Notes: generated from the sequence alone by a model not told the origin. 64,000 nucleotides of DNA from Limnephilus marmoratus (GCA_917880885.1 OU862906.1:56586665-56650664), one strand, 5' to 3'; shown: positions 40,400 to 52,110, counted from the stretch's first letter. A program made the numbers and translations.

Positions 40400-43215
40400 T
40401 ACCATGACAATCTTTAATAATATAACAACGAGAATGTTAAATAACCTGAAGACAATCAAAGCGTCTCTAGAGTAACATAATGCTTGCAGGGGCGGTTATT
40501 AATGCACTCGTGAAATGCACTACCGCATAAGAGTCCTCCGACAACGATGAAGATACGAAGCTACGCTCCACTCTAGGCATTTTCCCGCCAGATCATTTAA
40601 ACCATATTAAAATATCCTTAGCAGCTACGTGCTGGACTCTCACGCATTTCAAAAGTGTCGATCATATTTTAAAGTACCACAGTCATGTCGTGTTCTAGCT
40701 GTAGACACTCTTTAGGGTGGCTGAAACCGTGAAATGAGCGAGACAGATTACGCTCATAATGGCAATTAATTTGTTAGAGCAGTGAAGACATGGATCCCGA
40801 GTGCATACGCGGCGTTTGCGTAGAAGTATTCTTAATCGTGACGTTACACATGCGTACCTACCTAATACCAAACGTTCGGAATGAGTTAGTTAAGTTAAAG
40901 GATTTGGAACTAATTGACAATATTGAATCATACAAGATATTCAAACGTGATAGTATGTTTTTCAGCGAAATTCGCTCTGCAAAAATGAGTGGTATTCAAA
41001 ATATTGCGATTAAATTGTTTTTGATAAATGTTTTTGATGTTGCGGCGGGTAGCAAATGATCCCTCTCAAGATCGAGGGATCAAATGCTGCGGTATGTTGT
41101 GGACTGTATGCGTGATTCTTATCTATTTTATTATATTTTATCTCACTTACCCAGACTGCTTCCCTCTTAGATTTTGTGTTCACTGGGAAGGTAGGTATGT
41201 TAGTATGGGAGATTTTGGAAGGAATGGTGACTGGGAATGAACAATTAATTGATCGCGAAATCATTAGCGAGAGTAAGTGACGCGTGGCGATGGTACTCGA
41301 TAATATCTGCGGCTTTAGAATCACGTTTGCGGCTCGATTATTCAAGTGTAAAGCGGTGCGGTATAGGACCTGTGTCCCCTTTGGCGAGGCGAATTAAACT
41401 CAACTGATTATAGCAGAGGGCATTCAATCGGTAGTTCCAAAGAACCACATGCAACAATAAAAGGCGCGAACAATTACCGGACAAAACCGTTTTTTAATAT
41501 AATGTTAGTTTGTAAGATTACCGTAAGCACTGTGGAAAGGGTGTTTAAAAATAACTTTATCCGAAAGCATCATGGCTTTGTTGATGTTATCGTTTGGATA
41601 CAATTTTTGAAGTCGGTATATTGTAGAGTGAAAAGAGTGAAGGATATTGCTAATTTTACTGAAAAAATGGGGTTACGGTTATGTAGTTCCCTTTATCATT
41701 TAATTTACCTATTACCATTTTTAAAAGAAAAGCACTGCTGCCCAAATCAGTCACTAACCGTCTCTGACTGCTGGTTTAGACTGATGAATACTGAGAATAT
41801 GCAAACTTATTATTTCATAATCAATGTTGATAAAACACCATGGAGACTACCAGAAAGTCGTATTTGGTGATCAAATTTGAAGAGAAAATTACTACCAACT
41901 CTTCTTCATTCACTGTTTTACACACCCTAACATTTCTCCTTTCTTTCCCCCTTTTTCTTTTCCCCACCCCATTTCCGCTCGCCACACAACTTTCCCCAAC
42001 TTCAGGACTTGCCAGGGCCAAGGCAAAAAACTCATGTTCGCCCTCCGGGGCAAAGTAGCTGCAAAGCAAGTAAGTAAGTACCCAAGTTTAACCAAGAACA
42101 AGTTTCTAATCGACGTTATTGTATATGTATTAGTAAAAGGGCCGCTGGAGGAAAACCCTCTAATTTAAAAATCGTCATTTCGCCTGTCGACAGGGGGATA
42201 GGTAACAGAATTTACACCCAATGCGATAAATACGTAAAACCAAAAGGGAAATTCATTTAACGCGTGACTGCGTTGTTACGTGTTTCAAATATATACCCGG
42301 GACTCAAAATCTGGTAGAAATGGCAATCCGAATTGATTTACGCATGAAAAAGCGCATTATTTAAAAATTGTTAAGTAAGTAGGTGCATCTTAAAAAAATG
42401 TATTAATATAAAAAACAATTTTTACCAACAACAGGTTAAATTTTGTGTTATGCCGAATAGTGGTACCCATTAGGAAGATGATCAAACCTACCTTTAGTAT
42501 GGAAACTGCAAGACTGTTTGAAACAACTTGAAAACAAATCCTAAAAATGAATAAATACTATATAATCCATTTTCATAGTATTTAATTTTTTTGTACATAG
42601 GAAATTAATCTTAAATTTTATTACTTTAGAAGCAGCAAAAACTGTGGAATGGTAGGATCTGGTGTTATAAAATTAATACAGCGTTTTCTGTCTGGAATAT
42701 TCTAATAAGTAGGTGCAACCCCTTTCCAGCTAGCTACGCTATTTATGAGATGAAATCTATGAAATTTCCGTTCCATCAACATGAAAAATGTTTATGGAAA
42801 AAAAACTCTAGCAAAGCCGAGTAGTAAAGCCAGCGAAATAATTGGATTCTTAGAATATCGTTTAGGAAACAATTAATCATTTTAACAAAGTGCTTTGTTT
42901 TACTGTAATGAAAGCCTAGATTTAGATTTCAATAAACACATTTTTTGTGGCTCGAAATGAGTAATTATTGTATTTGTTCCAATTATTTATATAGTTTTCT
43001 CCTGCGTGGTAAAGCCTGCGAAAGCTATCTGATGGTGAGGGTTGCATAAATTACAACGACCGTAATTATTAGTAAGCAGAAACGTGATAAGACTGAAGAT
43101 AATGTTTCGAGAAATGATATTATGGTAAACTGTAAACTCACAATTTCAATTTAAATGCCTTTTTGGTTTTGGTAACGTTCGGATAGTATTGTTGTGAAGA
43201 ATATCATTATCATCA
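40400..43215. other. no gene seen
   Basis: Long stretch without a recognised gene. A pyrimidine-rich tract at 41920-42000 and a GTAA repeat at 42065-42080 stand out. Frames at 40790-41059 (+) and 41502-41870 (+) show no known motif. Confidence 0.35.
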
Positions 43216-43221
43216 TTATCA

Positions 43222-43445
43222 TTACATAGTATAAAATGAAGTCGCTCAAAATGTATGTGCGCGTTAATCTTTTAAACTACGCAACTGATTTTCATGCGGT
43301 TTTCACCAATAGATAGAGTGATTGAAGAAGAATGTTTATATGGATAATACATGTAAATTATATTAGAGAAAAGCCGAGATTTTCAAAGAAAATATATTTT
43401 TCTGCGATTTAAAACGGCTGGCGGGCCGTACTATAGTCACTTTTG
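43222..43445 (+). mobile_element. Helitron-type repeat, truncated copy
   Basis: AATGTATGTGCGCGTTAATC, TTTTAAACTACGCAACTG, ATTTTCATGCGGTTTTCACC and AATAGATAGAGTGATTGAAG, collinear with the next copy (43573 on), about 355 bp away in the same direction. It lacks the CTAG end. Confidence 0.7.
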
Positions 43446-43572
43446 AAATTCGTTCTACGGGAGAAATTGAAAATAGATGTCCTAGAGTAAGTAGGTATTT
43501 GATTTTCCCTTTTCAAATATCCAGTGTTGCATTGCAAGCATTGTATAATTAGTGGCGATCGATCGAATTGCA

Positions 43573-43831
43573 TTACATAGTATAAAAAAAATGTATGTGC
43601 GCATAGATCTTTTAAACTACGAAACAGATTTTCATGCGGTTTTCACCAATAGATAGAGTGATTCAAGGGGAAGGTTTATATGTATAATACATGCTTATTA
43701 TAGTAGAGAAAAGCCGAGAAATTCAAATATTCAATTCAGGCAGCGGGCAGCGGGCAGCTGGCAAGCGGGTGGTGTGGATTTAATGGCGTGGTGTTTCGTT
43801 AGCCACAGCAACGTGTGGCCGGGTCTGCTAG
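43573..43831 (+). mobile_element. Helitron-type nonautonomous element, 3' end
   Basis: Body as in the previous copy. The 3' end has the GCCAC (43802-43806) / GTGGC (43815-43819) hairpin followed by CCGGGTCTG and CTAG (43828-43831), then T: the hairpin-plus-CTAR rule of Helitrons, which insert between A and T. CAGCGGGCAGCGGGCAG near 43742 is a small tandem repeat. The 5' TC end was not identified. Confidence 0.75.
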
Positions 43832-44059
43832 TTGCTTATACCACGCATGTTGAATGCACGTAGGCAATCATAATAATTATTATGTAGAATGTAGATACAT
43901 TTTTTCATACCAATTAAAATATTTATAAAATACAAAGTAAAGTAATTCACAGTCCTCCTCACTACGGAGTCCCGTTCCGAGGTTATTGTATGAGTGTTAT
44001 TATGTGCGTAGTTCCCTTTTATTCACATTTTTTGATTTCCACAACTTCATCTTTGTTGA
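43832..44059. other. spacer, possible LINE 3' UTR
   Basis: No frame. It follows an RT relic on the minus strand and may be its 3' UTR. Confidence 0.3.
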
Positions 44060-44254
44060 CTGTGCATTGTGTTGGTGTTACCATAAAATTTTAATGATTT
44101 TCTCATATTCATGTTTACACAGCTATTTTTTTTAAGTCGTTCCTATTTTTTTTTTGGGTCATGGTTTTTTTCAATTTCATTTAGCATTATATAATTTTTT
44201 GACGTGGAATTTATTGTTTTTTCGGCCATAAGATGTATTTAATTTGGGATTTTC

Positions 44255-44740
44255 GTTATTTGTTTTTGTAATTTTATGCCGTGTTGCGCTACCTCCTTCT
44301 TTAGCCAACGTTTCGGACAGCGTTGCAGTGTCCATCATCAGGGCAGATCCGGCAGATGTGTAATTGTTAGTGGTGAAAAGTGTGCTAATTTACTTAGAAG
44401 CGATACCATGTTGCCAGCTCCACTAAATGACGAGTTATTTTGTACCGGAGACTAGCGATCACTAAATGACGGTGCATTCGACGAACAGGCTATTTCGGAA
44501 CCGGTTCCTACGCCATTATTATGCTATTTCGGTTACTTTGTACCGGTGACTGAATGACAGTGGATTCGACGAACAGTTTTTTGGAACGATTTCTAATTGT
44601 AGCACGCCGGATTACGGAGGCAATTGAAATCTACAACCATTTTGAAGTATACTGTAATACCAGCTCGTAGAGTAGTAGGAGCATAACACCCCAAAAACAA
44701 ATAACGAAAATACTTTCGGCCCTGAAAATCTAAAAACATA
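44255..44740 (+). mobile_element. HHR-IR element 3 with enlarged center
   Basis: The left arm ATTTTCGTTATTTG ... GCAGATCCGGCAGATG (44255-44360) holds a hammerhead-like motif. Only the outermost part of the right arm remains (GCATAACACCCCAAAAACAA), followed by the family tail TTTCGGCCCTGAAAATCTAA. The center (44361-44680) has new sequence with a repeated block (TTGTACCGG.GACT ... GATTCGACGAACAG at about 44435-44490 and 44538-44578). A possible diverged TSD around ATTTGG lies at 44248 and 44745. It interrupts an RT relic. Confidence 0.7.
44307..44344 (-). ncRNA. hammerhead-like ribozyme motif
   Basis: CTGATGA (44335-44341), stem GGACA/TGTCC with loop CTGCAACGC, GAAAC (44310-44314), GTTGGC; stem I GCC/GGC. 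Intact by sequence. Confidence 0.63.
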
Positions 44741-45242
44741 TCTGTGATTTGGATATTTACTAAATTTTTGCCCTTTTACTGCAAGTGTGATGGTGAGTAA
44801 GAAACTCATGCTTTTCTATAAATTTGAGAAGAGAATTTTTTTAGTAGAGTTTTATCATACTAAAAACACTAAAGTTTTAAAAATATCTTTTGTTGAAATT
44901 CTCATGGGTACCTTCAGGATTATTTTATTATTCCTTTTTGTGTTTTAACAAGCTGATTCATGTGGGTGTTTGAAGCAGATCCCCATCCAATAATTTAATA
45001 TTCTATACGTGATGGTAAAAATATAGAAGACTTTATAAAGGTTATTTTTACTTTGTATATTGCTTTTGGAGTTTCTTTGTGGGATGCCATTTACGTGGGA
45101 GTCCCATCAAAGAGTGTGTTTAGTTGGGCATTGGCATGATCGCGTTAAGTTTTTCCTTTGACACTCGTGTAATTTAAGAGTACCTATAACCGTCAGCTGG
45201 CCGTCCTCTGGTTTTAATAGAATACGTCAAATATTTAATGTT

Positions 45243-45652
45243 GTTTTTTTTTGTATGAATACCGCACAAGAGTCACCAACTGATCCCTTCTGGAGCCAGT
45301 GAGACTATTTCATCCCCAATCAGGGTATGTTGTGAGGCTGAAGGTGGTGGAGATGGGAAGGAGATGTGGAAAAGGAAGGTGGGGAAGTACCTGGCTATTC
45401 AGATCTGGTTACCAAACACGGCTAAAGCTATTTCAAGCAACGTTTTAATTCTGAAGGGTGGTCTTACACCAGCGCGATACTGATATCTTTTACTCTGGAA
45501 CGTGCCGCAAATATACTGTATATTATTTTAAATGAATTAATTGTGAAATACCACAAATTAATCAAATAAAATGTACTTGCGCAAGCCGGGTTCAAACCCG
45601 CGACCTTCGGATTGTGAGCCGAAAGTGTTACCTCGGGACCACGGAGGCCGTC
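45243..45652 (-). mobile_element. SINE-A, near full length
   Basis: Collinear with 5204-5616. T-run at 45244-45253 (poly(A) tail), ACCGCACAAGAGTCACCAAC, and a minus-strand tRNA-like head with box B GGTTTGAACCC near 45587-45597 and GTGGTCCCGAGGTAAC in the box A position. Confidence 0.84.
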
Positions 45653-46799
45653 ATCGGTTCGTCATGATTGATCAGAAGACGAAACCGGGTCGCTTCAGTA
45701 AAAGTAAATACCTAGAGGTGATGCAATTCGGGGGTCTCAGAACTCAGGAGAAAGCTTTACCATCTTATGTATATGACGGCAACGGATGATACTCGAAACA
45801 AGGGATTCCGAAATAAGAGGACAAACCGGTCTTGTTATCCGCGCCACATGGGTGTGGGGAGGTATTGTCCGAATCTTCATCATTTTGAAGACTTTGATAC
45901 AGGAGGAGCCGAATTTTGCAGCAATCAAGTTTATTCAGAGTTCGTTCACTGTTCATAAAATTGTACTAACAACATATAGAATAATGGTATGTACAAATGT
46001 GTATCCCATACTAGGAGAGGCAGATATATGTGAGGGTTTTTTTCGTGATGCTGTTTTCTTGGCGTAATCCTATATTGTTTACTAGACGAATTGGTATTTT
46101 TTCCTTAACCATTTGGTTTTTTTTTTCATGGAATCTGTTTGCGATACGGGCTTAATTCTTTCCCGTTGAGGATTGGAGATGTCGTCAAACCTTTGATTTC
46201 TTCGTAATTTATTTCTATTCAAGGAGGGAATCTCTTTTTCTCATTTTTTGCAAAAGGTTGCAAGAAATTTAGGTGGAACCTCTATCACGTCTGTCTGGGA
46301 CTCTGATGACGTCAGTTATATGAGTTGTATTGGATTGATTCCAGCTGCGGTAGCAACTTTTTACACAATTTAAAATGGTTGTTACCGGTTTTATTGATGA
46401 ATAAGACCTTAAAATCATTTCAATGAGGCGGTTTGATTTCAAGCTTTTTAAATGATTGTTTTTTTCCGTTAGATCTTTTTAACATTATCGAAATCATATA
46501 GCTTGATTTTAATTATTTGTTACATCCATTTTTAACACATATTATAATTTAACATTCATTATAGATACTGTGATACTGAAGGAAGAAACATTTAAAAGCT
46601 TTTACATAATCTTAAACTTTTAAGGGGAGATAATACAAAAGATAATTTGGAACACATCAAACTACAGTGTCATATTACCATGTAAACCATTAATGAACTA
46701 TTTGAAAACAGAAATACCTATTATTTCTTTTTCAAACACAGCAAACTTATTTTGTCGTACCATATTAATTAAAAATTAATAAAATATTTAGTTTAACCG
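45653..46799. other. no gene seen
   Basis: Short open frames on both strands at 45737-46067 look like chance. No recognised motif. Confidence 0.35.
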
Positions 46800-46960
46800 C
46801 ATTTATTGTTAAAAAATCAACATGTTTCGTCAGCAATGCTTACTTCATCAGGGGGTACTTTATCAGTTTTAAGTAAACCCTGATGGAATAAGCATTGCTT
46901 TCGAAACGTATTGGTTGTTCAAACAATAAAAATTGCTAAAAACTAAGTATTTTATTGATA
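46800..46960. mobile_element. inverted pair of hammerhead-like motifs, PLE-terminus type
   Basis: Left motif (minus): CTGATGA at 46845-46851, stem GTAAGC/GCTGAC, GAAAC at 46824-46828, then ATGTT. Right motif (plus): CTGATGG at 46880-46886, stem AAGC/GCTT, GAAAC at 46903-46907, then GTATTGG. AATAAGCATTGCTTTC on one side mirrors GTAAGCATTGCTGAC on the other. The flanks share AACAATAAA/TTTATTGTT. The sequence family differs from HHR-IR elements 1-3, but the head-to-head layout is the same. Confidence 0.6.
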
Positions 46961-47959
46961 CCTGTAATTTGTTTTTGTGCTCGTTAAAAATGCTTAAAAA
47001 TATAAGAGAATTCCTCATAATAATGAGGAATAATAATTCCTCTGAGAAAAAAATTACTTTGAAAATCAAGACAATAATATAACAGTAGCTACGCGTTATA
47101 AAAGTATTGCGGGTCAGTCTATCTTAAGATGTGGTCGAAACCAAAATGTTAAAGGTTTTAAATTATATTGACCCTTGCCCCACTGGATAAAATTTCTTTC
47201 AATTCAACTTATTCAAAATCACTTTAATTAAAAATGTTTTTTCGAAAACCTAAAATGATATTTTTTATTAATACAATATACAGAATCTTCTTCACCTTAG
47301 CTGGATCTGTTTAAATCAAGCTTACGTGTTCGTCAAACCAAATTGATGCTATCTACATATGTAATATTCAGGTCATCTTTTGTCAAGTAATCGGGGAGAA
47401 ATACTCGATATGCAAGTCACACATTTATTTTGCTTACACACTACTCATTCGTTTCAGAGCAGTTTGCTGTCGGCCCGTAATTATTTCAACTGGGTGAAAT
47501 TCCTCCACATTAAATTCCGAGCGCCACTAGAACGCAACAGGTTAACCGTTGACTTTCTTCGGAAAATTTCCAAAGTAATTATGGTATTCCGGGAATTTTA
47601 ATGCAACTCATACTGACAGCGAATAATTGCAGTAATTTGCATTCATAAAGTAGGTGCTTCCATAAAGTGGATGCTTTCATGAAATTATAATATTTTAATG
47701 TGAAATACTTGTAATATGACGTTTTCGAGATGTTTCTTCTTCTATTCTTTTCAAGCCATGCTCTACCGGTTGCTGGGTAAAGGTTTTCTGTAAATGAAAC
47801 CCTTTTAACACCAGGGTCCATCATTTTATTTCGCTGTTTTGAGACATCGCTCCTTCCCTTTAGTGATTTTTATGGCAATACTTTTTATCCATTTTAACCA
47901 CCGCAATATCCCGTCAAGCCTGTATCAAATTAACTTCTTTTTAATAATTGAAGACAATA
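46961..47959. other. no gene seen
   Basis: No supported feature. Confidence 0.35.
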
Positions 47960-48080
47960 TTAGCTACTCTCAAACGAAAATTTGAAACAAAAAATTTTTA
48001 AATAATTTCTGTCACATCAAAGAATTAAACCCAGGACCTTAGCCATGCCGGGCTCTAACCACTGAGCTAATTTGACTCTA
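47960..48080 (-). mobile_element. SINE-C, tRNA-derived
   Basis: Minus strand: TTAGCTCAGTGGTTAGAGC (box A, about 48054-48072), GGTCCTGGGTTTAATTC (box B-like), then a short body with TTTCAAATTTTCGTTTGAG. The same head and tail words recur at 48485-48605 (plus). Confidence 0.72.
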
Positions 48081-48082
48081 TG

Positions 48083-48290
48083 ACCGGTCAGTGGTTGAGT
48101 GGGCATAGCGCTTGGGTCCCACCCGAGCGTCGCGTGTTCGATTCCTCGGCTGGCTAAGTCCTCCATCACAACACAAGCAACATTTTCGGCTTTCTGTGGT
48201 GGTAGTAGGAGATTTTCAAACATTGTTGGGTTATTCGTAACCCAGAAATGTTTGTCTTTTAAAAAAAATTAAATTAATTATCCCCTTAGG
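48083..48290 (+). mobile_element. SINE-D, tRNA-derived
   Basis: Plus strand: TGGTTGAGTGGGCATAGC (box A-like) and GTGTTCGATTCCTCGGC (box B), then a body ending in a hairpin-like GGGTTATTCGTAACCC and AAAAAAAATTAAATTAA (48260-48283). Head to head with the neighbouring SINE-C. Confidence 0.72.
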
Positions 48291-48484
48291 TCACATTTAA
48301 GTGTATTATATTTACTAATAACTGCTTTATCGCATATTTTTATTGACTTTTTGAGTGATTGCAAGATTCTTAGCGCAATCTAGATAGTGTTTTGGATAAA
48401 TAAATCCATATTTATTTTAATGTGCGACGTAGAAAGACTTTTCTACAAGTATGATAGGTGCAGTTAAATATGATCGAAGGGGAT

Positions 48485-48605
48485 AGGGTCAAACTATGTC
48501 AGTGGTTAGAGCAGATGCCTGACAAGGCTAAGGACTGGGTTAAATTTCTACATGCGATCGAATCTCTTTCTGATTTTTCTGATTCAAACTTTCGTTTAAG
48601 ATTTT
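48485..48605 (+). mobile_element. SINE-C, second copy
   Basis: GTCAAACTATGTCAGTGGTT, AGAGCAGATGCC, AAGGACTGGGTTAAATTTCT, then TTCAAACTTTCGTTTAAG. It aligns with the minus-strand copy at 47960-48080; box B has drifted. Confidence 0.65.
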
Positions 48606-50398
48606 TTTTTTTTTAATTTTAATTTTCGTTTTGATTTTAATTTTCGTTTAATTTTCTAATATTGCCTTCGATGATTAAATATATATTACTATTTAACGTT
48701 TTACTCATTAAGCATTTCCTCTCCTTCCTTTCATGATGTTCAAATAATGTTTTAATCAAAATAATGTTTTAAAAAATCTCCCCAATACCACAGAGATTAA
48801 AAAGAAAAAAAAATAGAAATATATAATTGGGAATGACAGCATTCATCCTTTGCACACTGGTGCACCCGTCAGAAACAATGAAAACTAATACACCTATTCA
48901 CAGTTGAGGTTGGGGTTCGAAAACAAACCGTTTCTCAAACTTGTTTTTTTGAAAATACTTAGCGTCATGCACAACAAGCTACAGACATTCTTATGGCCCT
49001 CCTTTCGGGACCTATTTAAGACCTGCATTAATAAATCACATTATTCAGCTATCCGCATCTAAGTAGCTGTACAGTTCTCTGATATTAAAAATTATTTATG
49101 TACTCTTACATACCTGCAAAAGAGATCTTCTAAGGTTTCCCAAAAAATATTGAAAATACGCTTCTTTAAAGAAAAAAATGCCATTTCAAAGAATCTGGAT
49201 TGTATTCGAAAATACCCTCTTTCCTTGTCAAATTATGCATCATAATGAAAACGTATTCCTTCTAGCCTCTAGCCAAAGCTTTCGCCCTCTAGCCTAATGG
49301 TGTATAAAGAAATGAAATGTTCAAGCTATTTTTTATTCATTTGGAAAATCCAACTCGAAAAGTGCAAAACAATATAGTACAATAGTACTGAAAACATATT
49401 ATGTTTTCTGTTCAACCCAAAGTTGCCCATTTCAGCTATTTTTTTTGCTTTCTACTATCGTGTTTTGAATATCATTTTGAAAATATTGTATTGTAATGAA
49501 TGAAGGTTCGCTGCTCAAATATTAAATGTTCTTCATGGAGAAATGGGTGCAACTATTGGTTTGATGCATAGCAAGTTAATTGACCTTATAAAGTTGACTT
49601 TTCTCATTTCATAACTCAATTAAGAAGTCACTAGATTGAATATAACGTATTTAGAAAAAAGACAAAGATGAACTTCTCCGAAATTAGTGTATCAATACGA
49701 AAAAAAAAATCCTTAAATGAAAGAGAAGCTATTTTTATGCTGTTGGTAGGTTACTCGTAGTTAATATATATTAAGAGCCTTAGTAAAAAACCCCGTGAAA
49801 ATTTTATTCAATTGACAAACGGCCGCGGATGTGAAAACATTACTAATTAAAAAATTGTTCATTGAAAGAAATACACATTGTTTACACGGCCTGAGAGGGT
49901 AGTTTATCTCTGTTGTAACGATTGATGTTTGAACGAAATTTGGAATTTTTCCAACGTATTTTAAATGTCTTGTATATTTCTTATTTTTGAAGATGTCGTA
50001 AAAGCATATACCTTTATATAAACTAGATAGAATTGCCTTTTAGATTTTTGTATCTGAAATATACGATCGTGTTTGAAAATTGCAGTATTTTAAGTTTCAA
50101 CATGAAAAAAATTGAAAAAAAAACAGCTGACTGTAAACATATTCTATTAAATGGTCGAAAAATTTTGGAAAATTCAAAATTTAAAAAATACACACCTCTT
50201 ACGTTATGAATCTGGAAGAAAACTGTCACTTCACATTTTATCTCGTTCATACAATTAAAAAGGATAAAAAAATATAATAATAATTCCGAAAAAATAACTG
50301 AAAAAATCTGACATCTTGGATTCATTTTTACGCAATTAATACGTCGATTTCTCGAATTTGTTTTTATTTACACATGTATGAGGCTTTTACATTATTAA
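48606..50398. other. no gene seen
   Basis: AT-rich. The segment 49690-49770 (GAAGCTATTTTTATGCTGTT, GGTTACTCGTAG) resembles 52665-52735 and marks a dispersed repeat of unknown type. Confidence 0.35.
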
Positions 50399-50489
50399 TT
50401 AACACTAGAAAGACCGGGTACTCCTCTATACCTATAAAGACCACGACCGTCATTTTGAAGGCTGATCACTGTTTTTAAAATTGGGAGAT

Positions 50490-50950
50490 GGATATGGGTA
50501 CCACTGCCCCAGGAACCATTTATTGGAAAACCAACACCTCTGTCATAGGACACTCCAAGTGGTTCGCCTCGTTTAGTGACTTAGCTGGGGTGTCCAGTTT
50601 CATTGGGTGAAGTTTGTCTGGGTCTAGGTGGCGAATTTGTTTACCCACCAACTGCGTAGCGGACCAGGTCGGGAGACACTTGTTGATGGAGACCTTATCT
50701 ATATCTAGTCCTCTCCAACAGGACCTTTCTCGACCCATCGCCCTGCACCGCAGTGGGAGGAATGGATTCATTCGTCCGTCACTCCTGGATACATTTATGA
50801 TTTTTTCCAATTCACCTCTCACACTTTTTCCTTCCCAGAACTTCCTCTCCTTTCTTTCCCTAAAAACACCTATGCACACATAAATGCACACAGCATCCCC
50901 AAAGATAACACAGGCCCTAAGGGTTTTTTTCCTCGGGGCTTACTAGAAAA
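50490..50950 (+). mobile_element. SINE-B, fullest copy, inside the piggyBac element
   Basis: About 460 bp from GGATATGGGTACCACTGCCC / AGGAACCATTTATTGGAAAA through TAGGTGGCGAATTTG, CCTGCACCGCAGTGGGAGGA, CTTTTTCCTTCCCAGAACTT to the tail CACACAGCATCCCCAAAGAT, GGCCCTAAGG / CCTCGGGGC and an A-run. No protein and no clear tRNA boxes. The tail matches the LINE-4 3' end; the body does not. Confidence 0.83.
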
Positions 50951-51174
50951 AAACATGTGAGTGCAAAATGCTGTAATTTTAGTACAAGCATGTGTTACGT
51001 TTGTACAATATCGAATTGTTACGTTTTTTATAATAATCGAATGCACTCTCCGAAAACTGGTTTCTTACAATTATCACAAGCGTCATTTATTTGGTTTTTA
51101 TTATATTTTTTATTAATTTGGCACTGTTGTCTTTCAGAAGTTTTATTTTCCGGTTTCTTTTCTTTTTCGTTTAC

Positions 51175-51565
51175 ATTAGCTCCACAAAAAAGCCCTAAGG
51201 AAAATAATTCCCCTAAGGGCATTTGTCATCTTTTGGGATGCTGTGTGGAGGGCACCTATAGGGAAAGGAAGAAGAATAGGTTCTGGGAAGGAAATAAGGC
51301 ATGAGGGGTGGGTAGGAAACTTGGGTTCAGTGTGTTCAAGAGTGGCGGACGTATGAATCTGTCCCCACCAGTGCGGTGCAAGGCAATGTTCCGAGAGTCC
51401 TGCCGGCGATGTCAAAAGATCCCCCTCATTCGTTCTCTGCCGATCTGGCCACGCAATTGTTTGACAGACACTTCCGTCGCCAAGATCCCGACAAACCTAG
51501 CCACATGAATCCGGGCACCCTTGCCACAAAAAAGTCACAAAACATAACGAACCTCTTGGGGTTTG
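51175..51565 (-). mobile_element. SINE-B, minus copy inside the piggyBac element
   Basis: GCTCCACAAAAAAGCCCTAAGG and CCTAAGGGC form the hairpin, then TTTGTCATCTTTTGGGATGC, TGTGTGGAGGGCACCTATAG, ATGAGGGGTGGGTAGGAAAC, CTGTCCCCACCAGTGCGGTG and, at the 5' side, CTTGGGGTTTGGGGTGACGC. The stem keeps pairing with an A-T pair where LINE-4 has G-C. Confidence 0.83.
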
Positions 51566-52110
51566 GGGTGACGCATGACGTGTAAATAATATATAAATGT
51601 ATAATAATATAATAAATATCCAATAAACTATTCTGTCACTTCTGATCAACTCAGGTATTTGTATCCTCTGTCCTTCTCCAACAAGCCATAAAATAAATTT
51701 GGGCTAGAGACAAATTATTGTTAGGACTTTTTATAAATTATGTGACAATGATCAATCAACGTACAGATCGAGTTCGAAAGATACGGGATACCGAAAGAAA
51801 GAGACAGTCATATTAGTACTATCATAAACGAGGAGGAATGGGTATGTTGTAAATATGGGTAAAAAGGTTGTTAACAAATTCAGCATAATGGCCCAAACCG
51901 TCACATTGACGGCGGCGGTCTTTGTAGATATAAGTCAATATATCTCAAAAAGTAAACAAGACACGTACCTGTTTTTTTCACCACAGTTGTTAAACCATAA
52001 ATCATGAAATGTGAAAAAAAATCACACCAATACGATAATTATTAAGCATTATATCGTCACTTTACTTCGGGCTGCCGTCAAAATGAAGGCTCCGGTCTTT
52101 CTAGTGTTAA

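Larger units (their letters stand above)
44060..45240 (-). pseudogene. RT C-terminal relic split by a hammerhead element
   Basis: The minus strand 45240-44746 reads, with frame changes, YIFTITYRI, YWMGI or IIGWGSASNTHMNQL, VKTQKGIIK, ILKVPMRISTKDIF. After the hammerhead element the lower part (44250-44060) reads SYGRKNNKFHVKKLYNAK, the expected C-terminal continuation. Catalytic boxes are missing. It is broken by several stops, the hammerhead element (44255-44740) and an adjacent SINE-A. Confidence 0.7.
50403..52106. mobile_element. piggyBac-type nonautonomous element, TTAA TSD
   Basis: TIRs CACTAGAAAGACCGG (50403-50417) and its exact inverse CCGGTCTTTCTAGTG (52092-52106), with TTAA on both sides (50399-50402 and 52107-52110). 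Subterminal CCGTCATTTTGAAGG (left) and CCGTCAAAATGAAGG (right) are also related. TTAA targets and C-x-CTAGAAAG ends are typical of piggyBac. No transposase frame. It carries two SINE-B insertions in opposite directions. Confidence 0.88.

Noticed and set aside
41920..42075. Coding region on either strand
   Set aside because: Pyrimidine-rich tract gives open frames on both strands; composition bias explains it.
45737..46067. Small gene with several overlapping frames on both strands
   Set aside because: No motif, mutually overlapping frames in all directions, and no start or splice context that singles one out.
48083..48155. A functional tRNA gene
   Set aside because: Boxes A and B are present, but no clean cloverleaf with an anticodon loop can be drawn, and a SINE body with an A-rich end follows.
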